Of a DNA stretch of 64,000 nt, positions 25,041 to 37,199 are shown piece by piece; position 1 is the stretch's first letter; each line of letters begins with the position of its first letter. A program made the position numbers and the translations under genes. The notes below the pieces were generated by a model. That model ran no database searches, was not told where the DNA came from, and worked only from the letters and a program-made list of their open reading frames with translations. Origin of the DNA: Angiostrongylus vasorum (taxonomy: Eukaryota; Nematoda; Chromadorea; Rhabditida; Metastrongylidae); contig JADANN010000336.1 of assembly GCA_018806985.1 (NCBI GenBank), forward strand, positions 1,240,001-1,304,000. Reading direction: 5' to 3'.

Positions 25041-26008
25041 GTGGAAGACTTCTATGTCCAACGTTGAGAGGAGTGCTTTTAGGATAAGATGCGTGGATTG
25101 TGCTATGAAGCTCATAGGAAGGGATAAATCGTAGCGACAAAGTAGAAAAAAAGAGTGCCTTCTGTACAAAAAGCTCCAAATATTAAAGGTTTGGCAATAT
25201 TGGAGACTTTTTTTTCAATGGTATAAGTAACTGATGCTTCTTTTCAAGCTTGTTGGTAAAGCCACCTATTGCTCGTATTTCTGTTCTGTTGTATGAACTG
25301 AACACTTCCTATCTAGTGTCACAAATGTCGTCTATTAGGCGGTATCCCTTCACAGCTCTGGTTCCGGTGATCTCGTATTTGATTTTTCTGGCTTGGATCA
25401 ATATATTCTAATCGGTTCCCAGTGAGATTCACGAAACCCCCCTTTTATTTCCTTTGTTTCTTTTTTTCCACTTTCCTTCTTTTTGATTTGTATCGTCTAC
25501 GGCTTTGGTTAGCTCTTGGTATGTTTATGGATAACTAGGACGTGAGTATACTTGGAGTTTCCCTTTCGAGGGTGACTCTAAGAAGTCAGAATGATTCGTA
25601 CACATGCAAGCGAACTTATGAACATGTATATCACTGCTACAACATGGACAACTATTCCATTTTCAAAAATCTGTCCGTTTCTTTGGGCAAGTAAGATATG
25701 GGATAGATTATGACTCCTCTTGAGCCGCGCCGTCTTGATTAACCTTCTTCTCACACGTGGTAAATGCGCCACATAGGAACCAATCAAGCGGGACGGAATT
25801 ACTCAAAATTGTGTCATCCGTACAAAAATAATGATACCAATAATGATATTTATCCACTGGTGGCAAAACCTGATTTTCTGCCGGTTACAGATGTTCAATC
25901 AAATAGACGGGGGAACTAGAGGACTTGAAAAATTGAGGACACAACAGAATTGCAGAAGAAGTTCAAATCTATCTCTCCAGAGCTATGCTTGATACGCTAG
26001 TTCTTTCA
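25041..26008. other. Intergenic or intronic, nothing recognised
   Basis: AT-rich with a T-rich tract at about 25450-25480. The minus-strand frame 25578-25787 has no domain. Confidence 0.4.
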
Positions 26009-26009
26009 G

Positions 26010-26256
26010 TATTTTACTAAGGACCACTGTGGAAAAAACATTGCTATTCAGCATTTGGAAGTGTTTTGTAGTTGTCGACTCTAGTTATTGCGTATTTGAC
26101 ACCCCACCACTTCCATACCATGGGATAGCCATGATGTACGACATCGGTAAAAAGTTGGATAACAGTCAATTGCCAGTCAAATTACCAGCAGAAGAACTAA
26201 TTCGAGAAAAAATATTCTACAGACTTCCAAATGCACAAAGAAGATTTATTGACTAA
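26010..26256 (+). CDS. Candidate coding exon, unknown protein
   Basis: A frame opens after CTTTCAG (ends 26009) and reads ILLRTTVEKTLLFSIWKCFV, then TPPLPYHGIAMMYDIGKKLD and LPAEELIREKIFYRLP, stopping at TAA 26254-26256. The second half has a protein-like composition. Alternatively the exon could end at a G|GTAAAA donor at 26145; that splice would be in phase with the exon at 26929. No family is recognised. Confidence 0.35.
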
Positions 26257-26928
26257 TGCTCAGCACAACACCTGTGTTCGACTATCGAGTGATTACAAAA
26301 ATTTCAGCGAAAGTCTCTGGCTGACTGAGTGGACGGTGCGAAAGCAAATATATCACACGCTATTCACCTCCTTCAGTTTGCCTAGAAATCGATGCATCAT
26401 ATATGACTCATCTTTGCGTCTATAGGTTGATAGCAAAAATAGTGTCTTACTGATTTGAACCATAACCAGTGAAGTTACAGTTGCTGATGGGACTGACATC
26501 GTTGTTTGTTGTATTGTATCTACCGCTATCGTTTCTACAACAGTCGCATTCTCTCAGTGAAGGTCAGTTGTCTTCGATAATGTCAGAGGTATTCTAATCA
26601 TCCTAAAAAAATCAGAAGAGGGTCTAAGAAATTCTTTTTCGTCTTCCCTTCCTTTCTCTTTAGCTGCTTAACATTAGCAAATCAGAGCGATGGTGAATGT
26701 CTAGTAGATTTTTTAGCATATATATATATATCTATCTTTGTTCTTAACTTTTCCAAATTCCGAAACAAAATTGGAACACAATGGCAAAGAATCGTGCAAA
26801 CTCGTCCGCTTTCAAAAAATCGGCTCGAGTTTTGCTTCTATTGAAATGGCAACATCATATAAGCTAATGTTTAAGAACCACTTTCTCATCATAGTGCGTT
26901 GTAAGGAAAAGCTCTCAATTTCTTGCAG

Positions 26929-27095
26929 AAATTTTACATCCTCGTGGCTTTCTTCATATCGGTAGGTTGTACGAATTTTTAGGGATGCACTACCTCTTCC
27001 TTTTCGGCTCAGCAGCCGGCATGCTCGCGCTGCAGTTCATACAGAAGAATCTCGTCGAGCAAATGCTGCCTCTCATGGAGAACAGCTTCGAATGA
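26929..27095 (+). CDS. Candidate terminal exon, membrane-protein tail
   Basis: After acceptor TTTCTTGCAG (ends 26928) one frame is open to TGA at 27093-27095. It reads ILHPRGFLHIGRLYEFLG, MHYLFLFGSAAGMLALQF (a likely membrane helix), then IQKNLVEQMLPLMENSFE. GC content and codon use are higher than in the flanks. An AATAAA lies at 27378-27383. It could be the last helix and tail of the membrane-protein gene whose 5' exons lie at 16974-19615, but the intermediate exon is not proven. No family is recognised. Confidence 0.45.
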
Positions 27096-28317
27096 AGTGT
27101 ACGGCGTTCCACATTCATCGGTATTCGTCAAAGTTGGAGTGATGACCTATTTAAAGATGGTTACCGTAACCTTTGAATATAGCAGACTGGAATTCCTCAG
27201 GAACGGATTAATTTCGACATAACCAAGGTTGGCCCACAATTGAATCAAACACGGTTTTTGAGATCGTAGAGCGAAAATGTTTTTTCCAAAGGTTTCGAAA
27301 ATCAAAAAACTTTTTTTCTTAAATGGTTCCTCCGTTCCTAGCAACTCGATTTTTTTTGTGTCCCTCTTATTTTGGTAAATAAAAAGAAGGAAAACCAATA
27401 TGCAACAACTAAATGAAAGGGCTTTCAGAACGGGCTACTTACTTTTGTGAACCAGTCATTTAACTTCAGCTTTCACTATGTTTAATTTTTAAAGGAAATT
27501 CTAGGATTTTTTTCAAAAACATGGCATGCACGGTGTACAGAAAAGGGAAGAGGTAATTTTTCTTTGTAAGGAAAACAAGTAGAAATAACTCTTGGAAAGA
27601 TGCAGTTCTTAGACTGGTGTAAGAATGAATGCGGATTTTATCACCACGATCTTTACAGTTACGTCTTGGAACAAATTGGCACCGCTGCTGTATAATGTTT
27701 TAAAGACTTTTTTATTAAACGATCTGCCATGTAATGCTTTTTTCGAATGTGTAGTTTGCAAAGATTTTAGGTTGCTTGGAATGAAGCTCGCAATGAATGA
27801 AAATAGCTGGGTCCATGGGTTCAAATTTGCACACAAAGTAACACCAGTGATTCGGAAGGTCATCAAAGACTTGGGCAAACTGAAGAAACTTTGGGCTTGA
27901 AATTGATTCTTAAGCATTTTAACGATAATATGGGTGGTCGTTGGTTATAACGTCCATGGAGCTCATCATCATTTCACGGCAGCCATGTGAATGAACCTAT
28001 TGCTCCAAAACTTCCTCAGCGGTTGCAGAAATGCAAAAGCTTCCCGATTAACAAATTTTCATATGGAAGACATAGAGGCATTCAAAAAGCTCGGTAGAGA
28101 TGGGCCACATCACTTAGGATGGATGACAGCGAGAGCGCCGTCATGGAGTCTGTCTTGGGCTTTTTGATGCAACAAAAGCGGACCATTTCTCTCTCTCAAT
28201 CTAATGTTTGATTAAGAGTAGATTCTATACGACAACCTACGGTATTTAAAGATAAAGCTGAAATATTATGAAGCTCGTTAATACTTTTCAAAAGCAAGTT
28301 TACAACAAAAAGTCGCC
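27096..28317. other. Intergenic
   Basis: Complementary open frames at 27625-27900 (+, 91 codons) and 27609-27917 (-, 102 codons) cover the same DNA; neither has a recognised domain. The rest is unremarkable. Confidence 0.35.
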
Positions 28318-28617
28318 ATGAGAGCTTTTCGTCTTCGGTGGCGAAAATCTGACAAAGTGCATCGGATCTCGGGGGGCGACCAAAGCAGAAAAAAAATTTT
28401 TTGCGAAATACATCAAATTTTAAGAGAGCTTCCGCTGATATGTCTAGTATTGATCACAAGAGAAGTGCTTTCCTCGTGCACGACAACTGTCTATCACGAA
28501 AGGCGCTTCCAAAAGAAGAACGAGCTAGGCTATGAAACCTTTCCTCGCTCACCATACTCGCTGCACCTACCATCAATCGATATCCATCTTTTCAAGCACT
28601 TTTATAAGCACCTCTGA
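28318..28617 (+). pseudogene. Mariner-type transposase relic, C-terminal part
   Basis: The open frame ends in NELGYETFPRSPYS, then LHLPSIDIHLFKHFYKHL, which matches the conserved mariner block around the third catalytic acid (LGYE-LPHPPYSPDL-P-DYHLFKHL). The expected SPDL and DYHLF acids are changed (HLPSIDIHLF). The first catalytic region and the terminal inverted repeats were not found. It is distinct from the copy at 32560. Confidence 0.7.
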
Positions 28618-29184
28618 GAAAAAAGTTTCCAATAGTTAAGAAGCAAATTTTGTTGGCAAAAATGTGTTGATATTAGAGGCTTCCACTCTGAATGCACTTT
28701 ATAACTGAAGCGTGTCACACCTCTTCGAGGTTCTTGGGCAAAATCTGTTACTAGTTTTGCACCTTTATAGCTTTCTGATCTCAGCAGTGAAAAAAAATCG
28801 TTGACACCGTTAGACAACAGACTATGCGCCGTCCCATGTTCAAAACGAATCTGCCGATCCCCCGTAACCGTTGCCCCACTCGACCAGAGATCTTTACTGG
28901 AAGCTTGATGTTGAGCTTTGGAACGAAGATAGACGAATGAAAAACCAGTAGCTTGGTTTTGAACAGCGTAACTTCTGTCTTCTTCAGCTCCCAGTATCGC
29001 TTTTTGTCAACTGTCATAGTACATTATATGAAAGTAGCTCAAATAAAAGTGAATGTGAAAATTGATTCCTTGCCAAGAATGGTTCCAAAATATGAAATTC
29101 AAAACGTTATCGTACTGGAATTTTTGAAAATGTGATTAGATTCTTTACATGAGCTGATAGCGAGCGGATAGCAGCGCTAGTGAT
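28618..29184. other. Intergenic
   Basis: Two minus-strand frames (28602-28817 and 28781-29017) show no domain. Confidence 0.35.
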
Positions 29185-29475
29185 GTCGATCATCACGAGC
29201 ACAGTGCTAGTTCCATTCCGCTCCGGGGCCAACAAAAACCTATCATCCACCCGTTGTCGGGAAATCGGTACCGGACTTTTCCGGGGAAAAGACCAATCTG
29301 TGCATTCCAGCTAGGAACCCTCCAGCTCGGCTATCTCAGGACTACAGGGAGAATTGACTCGATACGAAGATGAAATGGAAATCCTTAGCCGAAGCCACAC
29401 GCAAAAGGTTGGAAGATCTTCGTGAACAGTGGATGCGAGGAAACGAGTCGAATGTGAGAAGTGTTGGGACCATCA
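29185..29475 (+). repeat. SINE-B copy
   Basis: Starts GATCATCACGAGCACAGTGC and ends near GGATGCGAGGAAACGAGTCG. It is collinear with 20468-20770. Confidence 0.65.
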
Positions 29476-30093
29476 CAGTAGACGTGAAGACGGGTCATAT
29501 AAAAAGTAAAAAAAATAAAAACATCGGCTGATAAAATTTTTGTGAGGTCATCGTAATGAAAATACGCTAATACACTCGTGTTTTAGAAGTTAAATGGAAT
29601 GTGTACCATTGCATAATTGTCTGTGATCAGCATCTGTCGTTTTTTTAAGGTCATTTTTGTCACTAGAATTTTTTACACACGCTGATTAATAACGTATGAC
29701 ACAGAGCCTTCGAAGGTAACAGAGAATTCTCACTTTCTAAGTACAACCAAACTTGAAGGTAAGCATCACCTTGCGCCACAGTCGTATCTGTGTGACGGCA
29801 TACTCTCAACCAAGACCCCCTTTTTCGCCCAGATTTTTGGAAACTGCCGAACAATCCAATAGCTGGCTGTGGATCAACATTGCTTATGCATTTCACAAAT
29901 GTTCGAAACAAAGAAGCAATCTGTCGATTAGCTCTCCTCACAGCATTGCTTCTTCTCTATGCCAACAGTGAACTGCTGACGTGTTGGCATACGGAATGTT
30001 ACGAGTTCATTCTCAAATATTGACTTCCTGTAGACTATCAAGTCAGATCTCAATCTTCACTTAATGCACAATTTTTCCCATTTTTTATTACAG
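29476..30093. other. Intergenic or intronic
   Basis: Overlapping opposite-strand frames at 29663-29971 have no support. It ends in the splice acceptor of the next exon (TTTTTTATTACAG). Confidence 0.35.
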
Positions 30094-30314
30094 CAAGTCA
30101 GGCCATAAGAGGCACACCATTCCGGGACAGAATCCATCCTCCATTTGATAAACGAGTAACTCCGCTCGACAATAGTAAACTCGTTCGTTTCCCCGACGTA
30201 CCGGATTTGCTAACTAGACCCTGCTTGCTGGAGCTACACGAACAGCACCATAACTGTAAAAGTTCTCAAGCAACGAAAAGAACAAGCGATACAGTCACAC
30301 AATTATTGCCATGA
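30094..30314 (+). CDS. Terminal coding exon, unknown protein
   Basis: After the strong acceptor TTTTTTATTACAG (ends 30093) a single frame is open for 72 codons to TGA at 30312-30314. It reads SQAIRGTPFRDRIHPPFDKR, VTPLDNSKLVRFPDVPDLLT, RPCLLELHEQHHNCKSSQAT and ends SDTVTQLLP. It enters with two bases of a split codon. There is no internal Met, so it must be the 3' exon of a spliced gene. The composition (polar, Pro/Arg-rich, no helix) suits a cytosolic tail. No family is recognised and the upstream exons were not identified. Confidence 0.55.
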
Positions 30315-31146
30315 ATACCTTTATCGTAGTGATAAAAAGCTGCTTTTAGCTTTCACTAATAGTCCATCAACCCTTCCCTTTCCGAGTAGGAGCAGTTATT
30401 AATAAGCTATGCACTAGTTTATTGATCCATGTGGTAAGAATTGAGCAAAAATGAGAAAGTGCCTCCGATGTTGGTTAGTGGCGCTTCCCTTCACTGAAGA
30501 CGTTTAAAGGTTTGGGTCCAGTCCCAGAACGGTGAACAGGGCTCCGCCTTCATATTCCTCATGTATAGGTAATTTCTACTTCATTTCTACAACGTCATAC
30601 CTTTCAACTCACTATAAACCACTGCTCGTAGTTCTTCTTCAGGATTGGAAAGCAGGTGGAGAAAATATGCATTTTGTCTTTTTATACACGAAACTACCAT
30701 CACTGTTTATAACAACAGCTCAGCAAACAAAACACGTCTAATCATTTAATTGAAAAAGAAGAACCAACAGAGTGCACAAAAGAAAACACTGCACTGAGAA
30801 TCTTATATAATTAAGAAAGCTGAAATGTTGCATAACTTTTATGTTTTGCTGACATCCTAGTCGGAGAAAGGAAGCCTAAATGTTGTCATTTTCCTCATAA
30901 CCGGCTTCTGGAGAACCAAACGTGAGCTGGTTTCAATATAGATGAGATAACGTAGTTGAGAGTACATCAGATCTGTGACTGCACTAGCATCAAACCTTAT
31001 CAACTCGGCGATGTACCAATGAATTGGCTAACTTATTTAGTATGTTTTACACTTACTATCGTCAAAGTTTTATATTGTTGATGAATCGGATGGCTTATTG
31101 AGCGTATCAGATTTCACCCAGAGTGGTATTCCGTTAACATCAAAGC
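30315..31146. other. Intergenic
   Basis: Nothing supported. A short frame at 30532-30741 has no domain. Confidence 0.4.
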
Positions 31147-31395
31147 ACTAATATATGAGGCTCTCGGCTATGATCAATCCCTGAGAGATGCGCCATGCAT
31201 TCGACTTCATTAAGCATCGTTTGGAGGTGATTGAATGCATATCTCGCCTTTACAGTGACTCGCGGTGGCCCACCGATGTATCGACCGACCCCAGAGAGAA
31301 GGAAGGCTTGGTGGGCCATGGGCGCGGGGATCGATTCCACGTGTGTGTTGCAGGACGGCTCCGACCACTGCGCTACACGCACCCCACTAATATAT
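31147..31395 (-). repeat. SINE-A copy with 10-bp direct repeats
   Basis: Flanked by ACTAATATAT at 31147-31156 and 31386-31395. The minus-strand head is GCGCAGTGGTCGGAGCC and the 3' end GGGATTGATCATAGCC. An internal deletion removes the block between GGCC-ACCAAGCC and CGATACATCGG. Confidence 0.88.
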
Positions 31396-32034
31396 TAGAG
31401 TAGGGAAAAAATTAACCGCAATAAAACAGTAATTTATAGATTCGAGGAGTTACAGAAGACGACAATGGGTAGAGTGAAATGGCTGATCGATATGCATCGC
31501 TTGCATGGTGTGCTTAAGTGTGTATCCCCCCGCGCCTTCGGGGTCATGTGGGTTTGTTGTACGGTAGTGCGTACTTTTGCTGTAAATGCTGCATAAGACA
31601 CACCTTCAGAGTTCGCCGTAGGATTTCGGTCGACGAGCACTTTTGCGAATCTGTTGGCAAATTGCTAATATTTGCTGATGTTGGTGTGTGAGCGGTTCTA
31701 TATTTCGGTCCCAACAAATCCTAAACAAATCAATTAATTCATGTCGTCAGACTCTACGAGTTGCAGTAATAATTTATTTTACGATTGCTACGATTTCATT
31801 ACATAACTCGACGTCTAGGACACTTTTCATCGTGTGTTTTTATCAGTATTCGCGCGATCAGTGACTATGAGAGCGGAATCTAAGTCATAAGCCACTTACT
31901 ACACACTCTCAGGAGCGTGGCCGACTGAACTCAGTCAGTCCAGAAAATGACTGAAGCCTTAACTGTTTTTTCGAAGCTTGTGATGCGTTCCAATCCAGGA
32001 ACTACTCACTACGTTTTCGAACAACGGCAGTACT
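31396..32034. other. Intergenic
   Basis: Nothing supported on either strand. Confidence 0.4.
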
Positions 32035-32275
32035 AGTGTAGCGCAGGAATTAGAGACGCTGTGCAATACCCACGAGGTTATTGGTTCGATACCGCGTCGT
32101 GGGCTCACAAAGCTTTCCTTCCTTCCGCGGTCGGAAAAATTGATGTCAGGCTTGTCTGGGAGGATAGCAGCACTGGCTCGATACATCGGTAGGCCAGATA
32201 TGCATTCAATCAACTTTAACGATTCGTATTGAGGTCGAATGCACGGGACAAACCTCAGGAATTAAACAAAGCCGA
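32035..32275 (+). repeat. SINE-A copy, diverged
   Basis: Head GTGTAGCGCAGGAATTAGAG, box B TGGTTCGATACCGC (about 32088), body TTGTCTGGGAGGATAGCAGC, end GGAATTAAACAAAGCC. Part of the body after CATCGGTAGGCC is missing. Confidence 0.75.
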
Positions 32276-32559
32276 AACTTTAATCTTTTCATTGACAAAG
32301 AGAGTGAACACCAATAAGGAGCACTTGGATATTAACCAATGCTCGATGTTGGGAATTCACATCAGATTTCCGATTTCATCTTTTCTTTATATGTGTTTTT
32401 AACCACAGTTCTCTTTTGTTCGAATACAAAACTATTATATATCACTGCAATGCAATTTATGTCCTCGGGTTTTCTAGTTGAGACGTAATATAAACGGAGT
32501 ATTTGGCCAGTTTTAAAGGCTAGAACTAGAAAAAGGCGGACCAGCGACATCTAAAAAAG
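32276..32559. other. Flank of the mariner relic
   Basis: AT-rich sequence in which a 5' terminal inverted repeat might lie; none could be paired by eye with sequence after 33217. Confidence 0.3.
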
Positions 32560-33217
32560 GTGGAAAGTCGAAGAAGTTCGACGGATAGATGCCGCACAAA
32601 TCGAATTGCAACCGGAGGAATCGCCGCTTTGAGCTATCTTCGACGACTTCCGCGCAATCAGAACGTCCTCTTTCCTAACAGTATTGTGGCATGCGACCAA
32701 AAGTGGCTCTGTACGACGAGAGACGACAATTTGCTTAGTGTTTGGAATGTGAGGAAGCTGCGTAGCACTGCCCAGAGGCGAAATTGTACCAGAAGTAGTT
32801 CATGCTGACTATTTGGTGGTCAACTACTGGTTTGATCCATCATAGTTTCCTAAATCTCGGTGAAACGACCACTTGGGAGAAGTATGTCCAGAAGGTCGAC
32901 GGAATGAACCAGAAACTTCAACGGCCGCGGCACGCATTAGTCAACAGAAACGGACCAATCTTTCCGCGCGATAGCGAGCGGCGATACGTTGTACCACCAA
33001 CCAACAATGCAAAACATGAACTAACTGTCCTATGAAACACACTCCAGTCCTTTCGCCTGCGGACTATCGCTTCTTCAACCACCTCGACAGCCTTCTGTAC
33101 GAGGAATCTTTCAGAAACAAAGCCGACGTCGAACCTTCATCCAACGACTTGATCGTCTCTAGAAACCCAGAATTTTATCCGAGATATCTCGATACCGTTT
33201 ATTTCAGTATTTTTTAA
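32560..33217 (+). pseudogene. Mariner transposase pseudogene
   Basis: Three frames in order cover most of the catalytic domain. The first gives VACDQKWLCTTRDDNLLSVW (first catalytic Asp region). The second gives LTIWWSTTGLIHHSFLNLGE, then ALVNRNGPIFPRDSERR (second Asp region, where HDNARPH is expected). The third gives LSPADYRFFNHLDSLLYEES (third Asp region) and NPEFYPRYLDTVYF at the end. At least two frameshifts separate them and the N-terminal helix-turn-helix is missing. Domain order and the ALVNRKGVI-like motif are typical of mariner elements. It is inactive. Confidence 0.88.
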
Positions 33218-33696
33218 TGAAAGTCGTTTTAAGCTGAGATATGCCACTTTTAAAAAAACAGGTCTATATCTGGTGTAAATTTCCGAACAACAGCATCTTG
33301 GTAGCATCGAATCACTAAGAAGAACATCTTAACGTAATTTTTAACATTAGTTTTCCATGAAATGTGATACTATTGTAATGAAATGATGACATCCCTCCTA
33401 CTTTACTAAACCATCTCATTGTTGACCTGGGAGGTCTTCATGAGTATCGAGCAGCGACATACAGCTTTGAGAAGCAGAAAAGGAAGATTCTATGGAAATA
33501 CCCAATGATTACTCTGTCCCCAAAAACAAACTAAGCAGGCATGATAGAGAGTGCAATGCTGTTCGTGTAGGTTGAGCAAACTGTGAACACTCAGCTCAGG
33601 TTCGCTATGGGCACGAATGGTGCCCACGTTACTCGCTGATGATAACGCCGACTGGTTATGCAAGGGGACATGATAAAATAATTTTCACCTTCACAG
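33218..33696. other. Flank with a coding-like segment
   Basis: A 50-codon frame at about 33378-33530 reads LNHLIVDLGGLHEYRAATYS and ends MITLSPKTN. It looks protein-like but has no start or clear acceptor. Confidence 0.25.
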
Positions 33697-33861
33697 CTGC
33701 AATAGCCTTTTGATTCATCGGCCGCTCGACAAGCACAGTAACCTTGTTCGTATCCTGAAAAACATTTCTATCGGCGATCCGTTTCCATGGAAAGAATTGG
33801 AGGAGCTCTGCGACCGCCCAATAATCGACTGTAGTCGTATTATGTGTTTTGAAGTCATAGG
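33697..33861 (+). CDS. Candidate coding exon, unknown protein
   Basis: After acceptor TTCACCTTCACAG (ends 33696) the frame reads CNSLLIHRPLDKHSNLVRIL, KNISIGDPFPWKELEELCDR and PIIDCSRIMCFEVI. It then either stops (TAG at 33863) or splices at GG|GTAGAC. The dense charged and aliphatic pattern is protein-like, and a following acceptor TTTCTGCAG (33898) opens a short frame (VAVNHWCSVHVNDVIQDLQS), although phases do not match cleanly. It could be a live exon or a decayed one. No family is recognised. Confidence 0.42.
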
Positions 33862-33899
33862 GTAGACCTGCATTGATTTGACAAGCTAATTTCTGCAGA

Positions 33900-36800
33900 C
33901 GTCGCTGTCAACCACTGGTGTTCCGTTCATGTTAACGATGTGATCCAAGACCTTCAGTCGATTCGCGCACCTTGAACCTAAACCGTTTAAAAGCTGGGAA
34001 ATGCGTGAAGAAAAAGAGTGTTATATTCATGGAAGTAGGTTCTCGATAATTTATCAGTTTCAGTCGTTGCAAATTTCCTTCGCAGGTTGATTGAACTACC
34101 AGAAAACTCTTTAAGCCTTTCCAATACTCTAAACTTTTGCAATATTGATGTAGTAGGAAGTAGATAAAGGACTTCCCGAATTCTGGAGATTGGGATGCTA
34201 CGTTCATCATGGCAGGGTGAGAAGCAAAGGGTGTTGAAATTTTTAAGCACTTCTGAACAAAATGACGTTTCCTCTAGCGTGGTTTCCTTTTAATCGGAAA
34301 CGCAATAGCTCGACTCCAATGCGCTTTTAAATCAGTAAAGATTTTTCTAAATCAGGACAATATTTGAAAGCATTTCCACCGGGGTGCCGTCAGTTAATAA
34401 GAAGCCACTGCATAACAACCAAATAAACTGGGTGTCACAATCGCAGTGTAAAAGGTAGTTTGCAGTTAACGTGGTCGATAATTCAGCCTGAATCCAATGA
34501 TTATTTATGTGCTAGCCGTTTCATTGTCAAAAAAAACGTAGTACCAGATTTATCTAGAAGATTAAAACACTGACTCCATACAAACGTAAGCTTCAAGTCG
34601 TTATAAAGGTTCACGATTCGTTCAATCGCTTCTAGGTTGCCCTCGCAGAAAACACTGCATGTTACGACCGAAGTAATGATCACCGAATGCTTCACCCTTG
34701 TCTATCTGCGCTTTAGCACAAGACTCTGTGACTACTGCCACAGTGGCTGATGGTTATATTCTTTAGCTAGGGAGCTGCAATTCGTCCGCATTTCTCAAAT
34801 GACAGCAGCCGGTTTCATCGGCATGGTGAGAGTGACTCATTTGGCTCATTTTCTCCATCAATGATTAATATCAGATGAAAAGATAAAAAGTGGAAGCATC
34901 GTCCTGGAATCTAAGTTAATGTTCTTCCCACCTTCTTCCGACTTAGTAAGGAGAACTTGATCCTGACAATGTTTGATTCCAAGTCCAAATCGTTGTCCTT
35001 CTACATTATCGATAGTTACTAGCACATAAATAAATCTGAACAACGGATTTTTTAAATTCTGATTTGTAACGTTCATAATGAATATGCTACTGCTACTTCT
35101 ACTATTGCTATTATCTATAACTGATATTACTACTAAGCTTCAGAGGTAGAGCCACCTCTAATTATTTCTACGACGTCGCGTTGAATAAAGTAAATTCAGC
35201 AGTATGGAGCTGCTCTAAGATAAATAAAAACAAAGTGAAAAAAATGAAAGTTAGAGCAGAAGATAAAAATGAAGTGAAAAAAACAATGCGGACAAAAGCA
35301 AATCGGAAGTGAGATGTGGCTGATGTCATACAATCATTGTACTAGAAAAGGATGGAGTTACAGTGCAGAAATATGTACTGCAGACTTCCTTTTCGCAGAG
35401 CAGGATAACAGAAAATCCTAGTGCTTTATGTTGTGGTTGTGAAAGCTATTCCGTCAGTGTTTACAACACTAACACACTCAGCCATCCCCTGCCTTCAAGT
35501 GATTTCTTTGTGGGGAGTTTACATCCTGGGAAATGGTCGATAACGGCCGTGACTTTTTTCTTAGAACGACTGGTGCTCTGCAAACAATAACTGTACAGCA
35601 TGGTTACGCACTAGAAATAACCATATTGCGATGGGTCATGAAAATAGAAAAGAATTCTTGAAAATTTCTCTGAAAAACCATAGCGTTTCTGTTTGGTGGT
35701 ACACGGCGGTCCCATGTAGCACTGATATTGGCGGATGTTGTAGAACTAGATGAATAGGATTCCTTCGGAATGACTACAATGTTGACGGCTAACCGCCCAA
35801 CTGGTAGAAGAGTATGTATCTAAAGCTGAACTTCCTACGGTATGGTAGAAAAAGTGCCAGGCTCCCCCACCACGCCTTAGCTTGTGTTAGATTTGATCTG
35901 CATGTTAGAGACATAACTGATGGAATAATCCCAAGAAACAATTTAACTATTGGCAGTAGGGCTGCATCACAGCTAAGAATTTACATTCCTTTGAACGACG
36001 AGTGGCCATATTTCTCTTGTTTTTACGGTTACTGGTGATTGAACAGTTGGCAACTCGCTTAATATGGGCACGAGAACCGGTACTGTTCAAGCTGCCACCT
36101 CAACCGAAAAACAAACCTTTTGAGAGGTTTTCATAGATCGATATGTCGACGACAGTTTCGAAAGAGTGCGCAGAAAGTCTACTGTTACGGTTCCAGCCGG
36201 CGCTAAGTGTTCTGCTGCGAGTTCCACATCGCTGTGCAAGTTCCACTTACCGATGGCTCTGATCGGTCTGTGTGTACCTGTTCCTCGGCAGCCGTTGAGG
36301 TTGTGCCACTACGCATTGTGCACATGGAAGTAGAAATGAATCTTACTACAGAAGGAAATCATCTGGATAAATAAATGATTCAGTAATGATTATTGATAAG
36401 CAAGGAGAATCTGTCCACACATGTGCTAGTCATTTCACAGGTACTTTGATGTCCAAGCATAATCTCAAGACAGCTAAAAAAAAGTACATGTGCCCTACGA
36501 TAAATACATTGTCGTTGGCTGCGGTTTGAGAATTAACACAACACGAAGTTTTCTGATCTGGGCGAAGCTGATAAGAATAATTATTTATTTACTTAAATTA
36601 CTAGGCAGTACATGTTTTGCCTACACTAGCCCGCAGTATTGCCCCACGTATATTGTCAATGAACGTGTTCGGATTTTCACGTAGGGTCAGCTGTCACTTT
36701 GGTTTTGTGTTCTACACAACTGCCCTTGAATGCTTCTCGAGTTTACTCTCCAAGTGATCCAGAGACAGCTCTGCTAGAGCATTCCCAAGTCTTCATCGAA

Positions 36801-37199
36801 GATGATCGTTAGCTTTTGTAGTCGGCGAAGGTTCTTTCCAGACAATTCTGACACGAAGATTGGCAGGCATGGATGGCTCGAAATGCGGTTGAACGTAGAA
36901 TTGCGAGTGTATTATTGCATAAGCTCTCAAAGCGCTGCTCCTCTCGCGCCATACTAAGGATTAATCCGAAGAATTTACTACTGTCAGCATTACTTTTTAG
37001 TAATCACTGTAATGTTGGATTGTCCCTGCTCACATATAGTGCTGGCTCTAGTATATCTAGCATTCGCGTTTTTTCTCGCACACTCGTCGTAATGACAGCT
37101 TATTTCAAATGCGGAGATCTGTGAGAGCGCCATATCCTGATCTATTTGCTGATGCGAACAAGGTTCATCGATTTTGGCTATGGAAACGTTCGTCGCGGT
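33900..37199. other. Gene-poor stretch
   Basis: Contains scattered frames of 60-92 codons on both strands (for example 33987-34250 and 34501-34695 minus, 35814-36038 plus). An open segment at about 36140-36330 (VFIDRYVDDSFERVRRKSTV) is protein-like but has a stop directly upstream and no acceptor. No gene is firmly supported. Confidence 0.35.
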
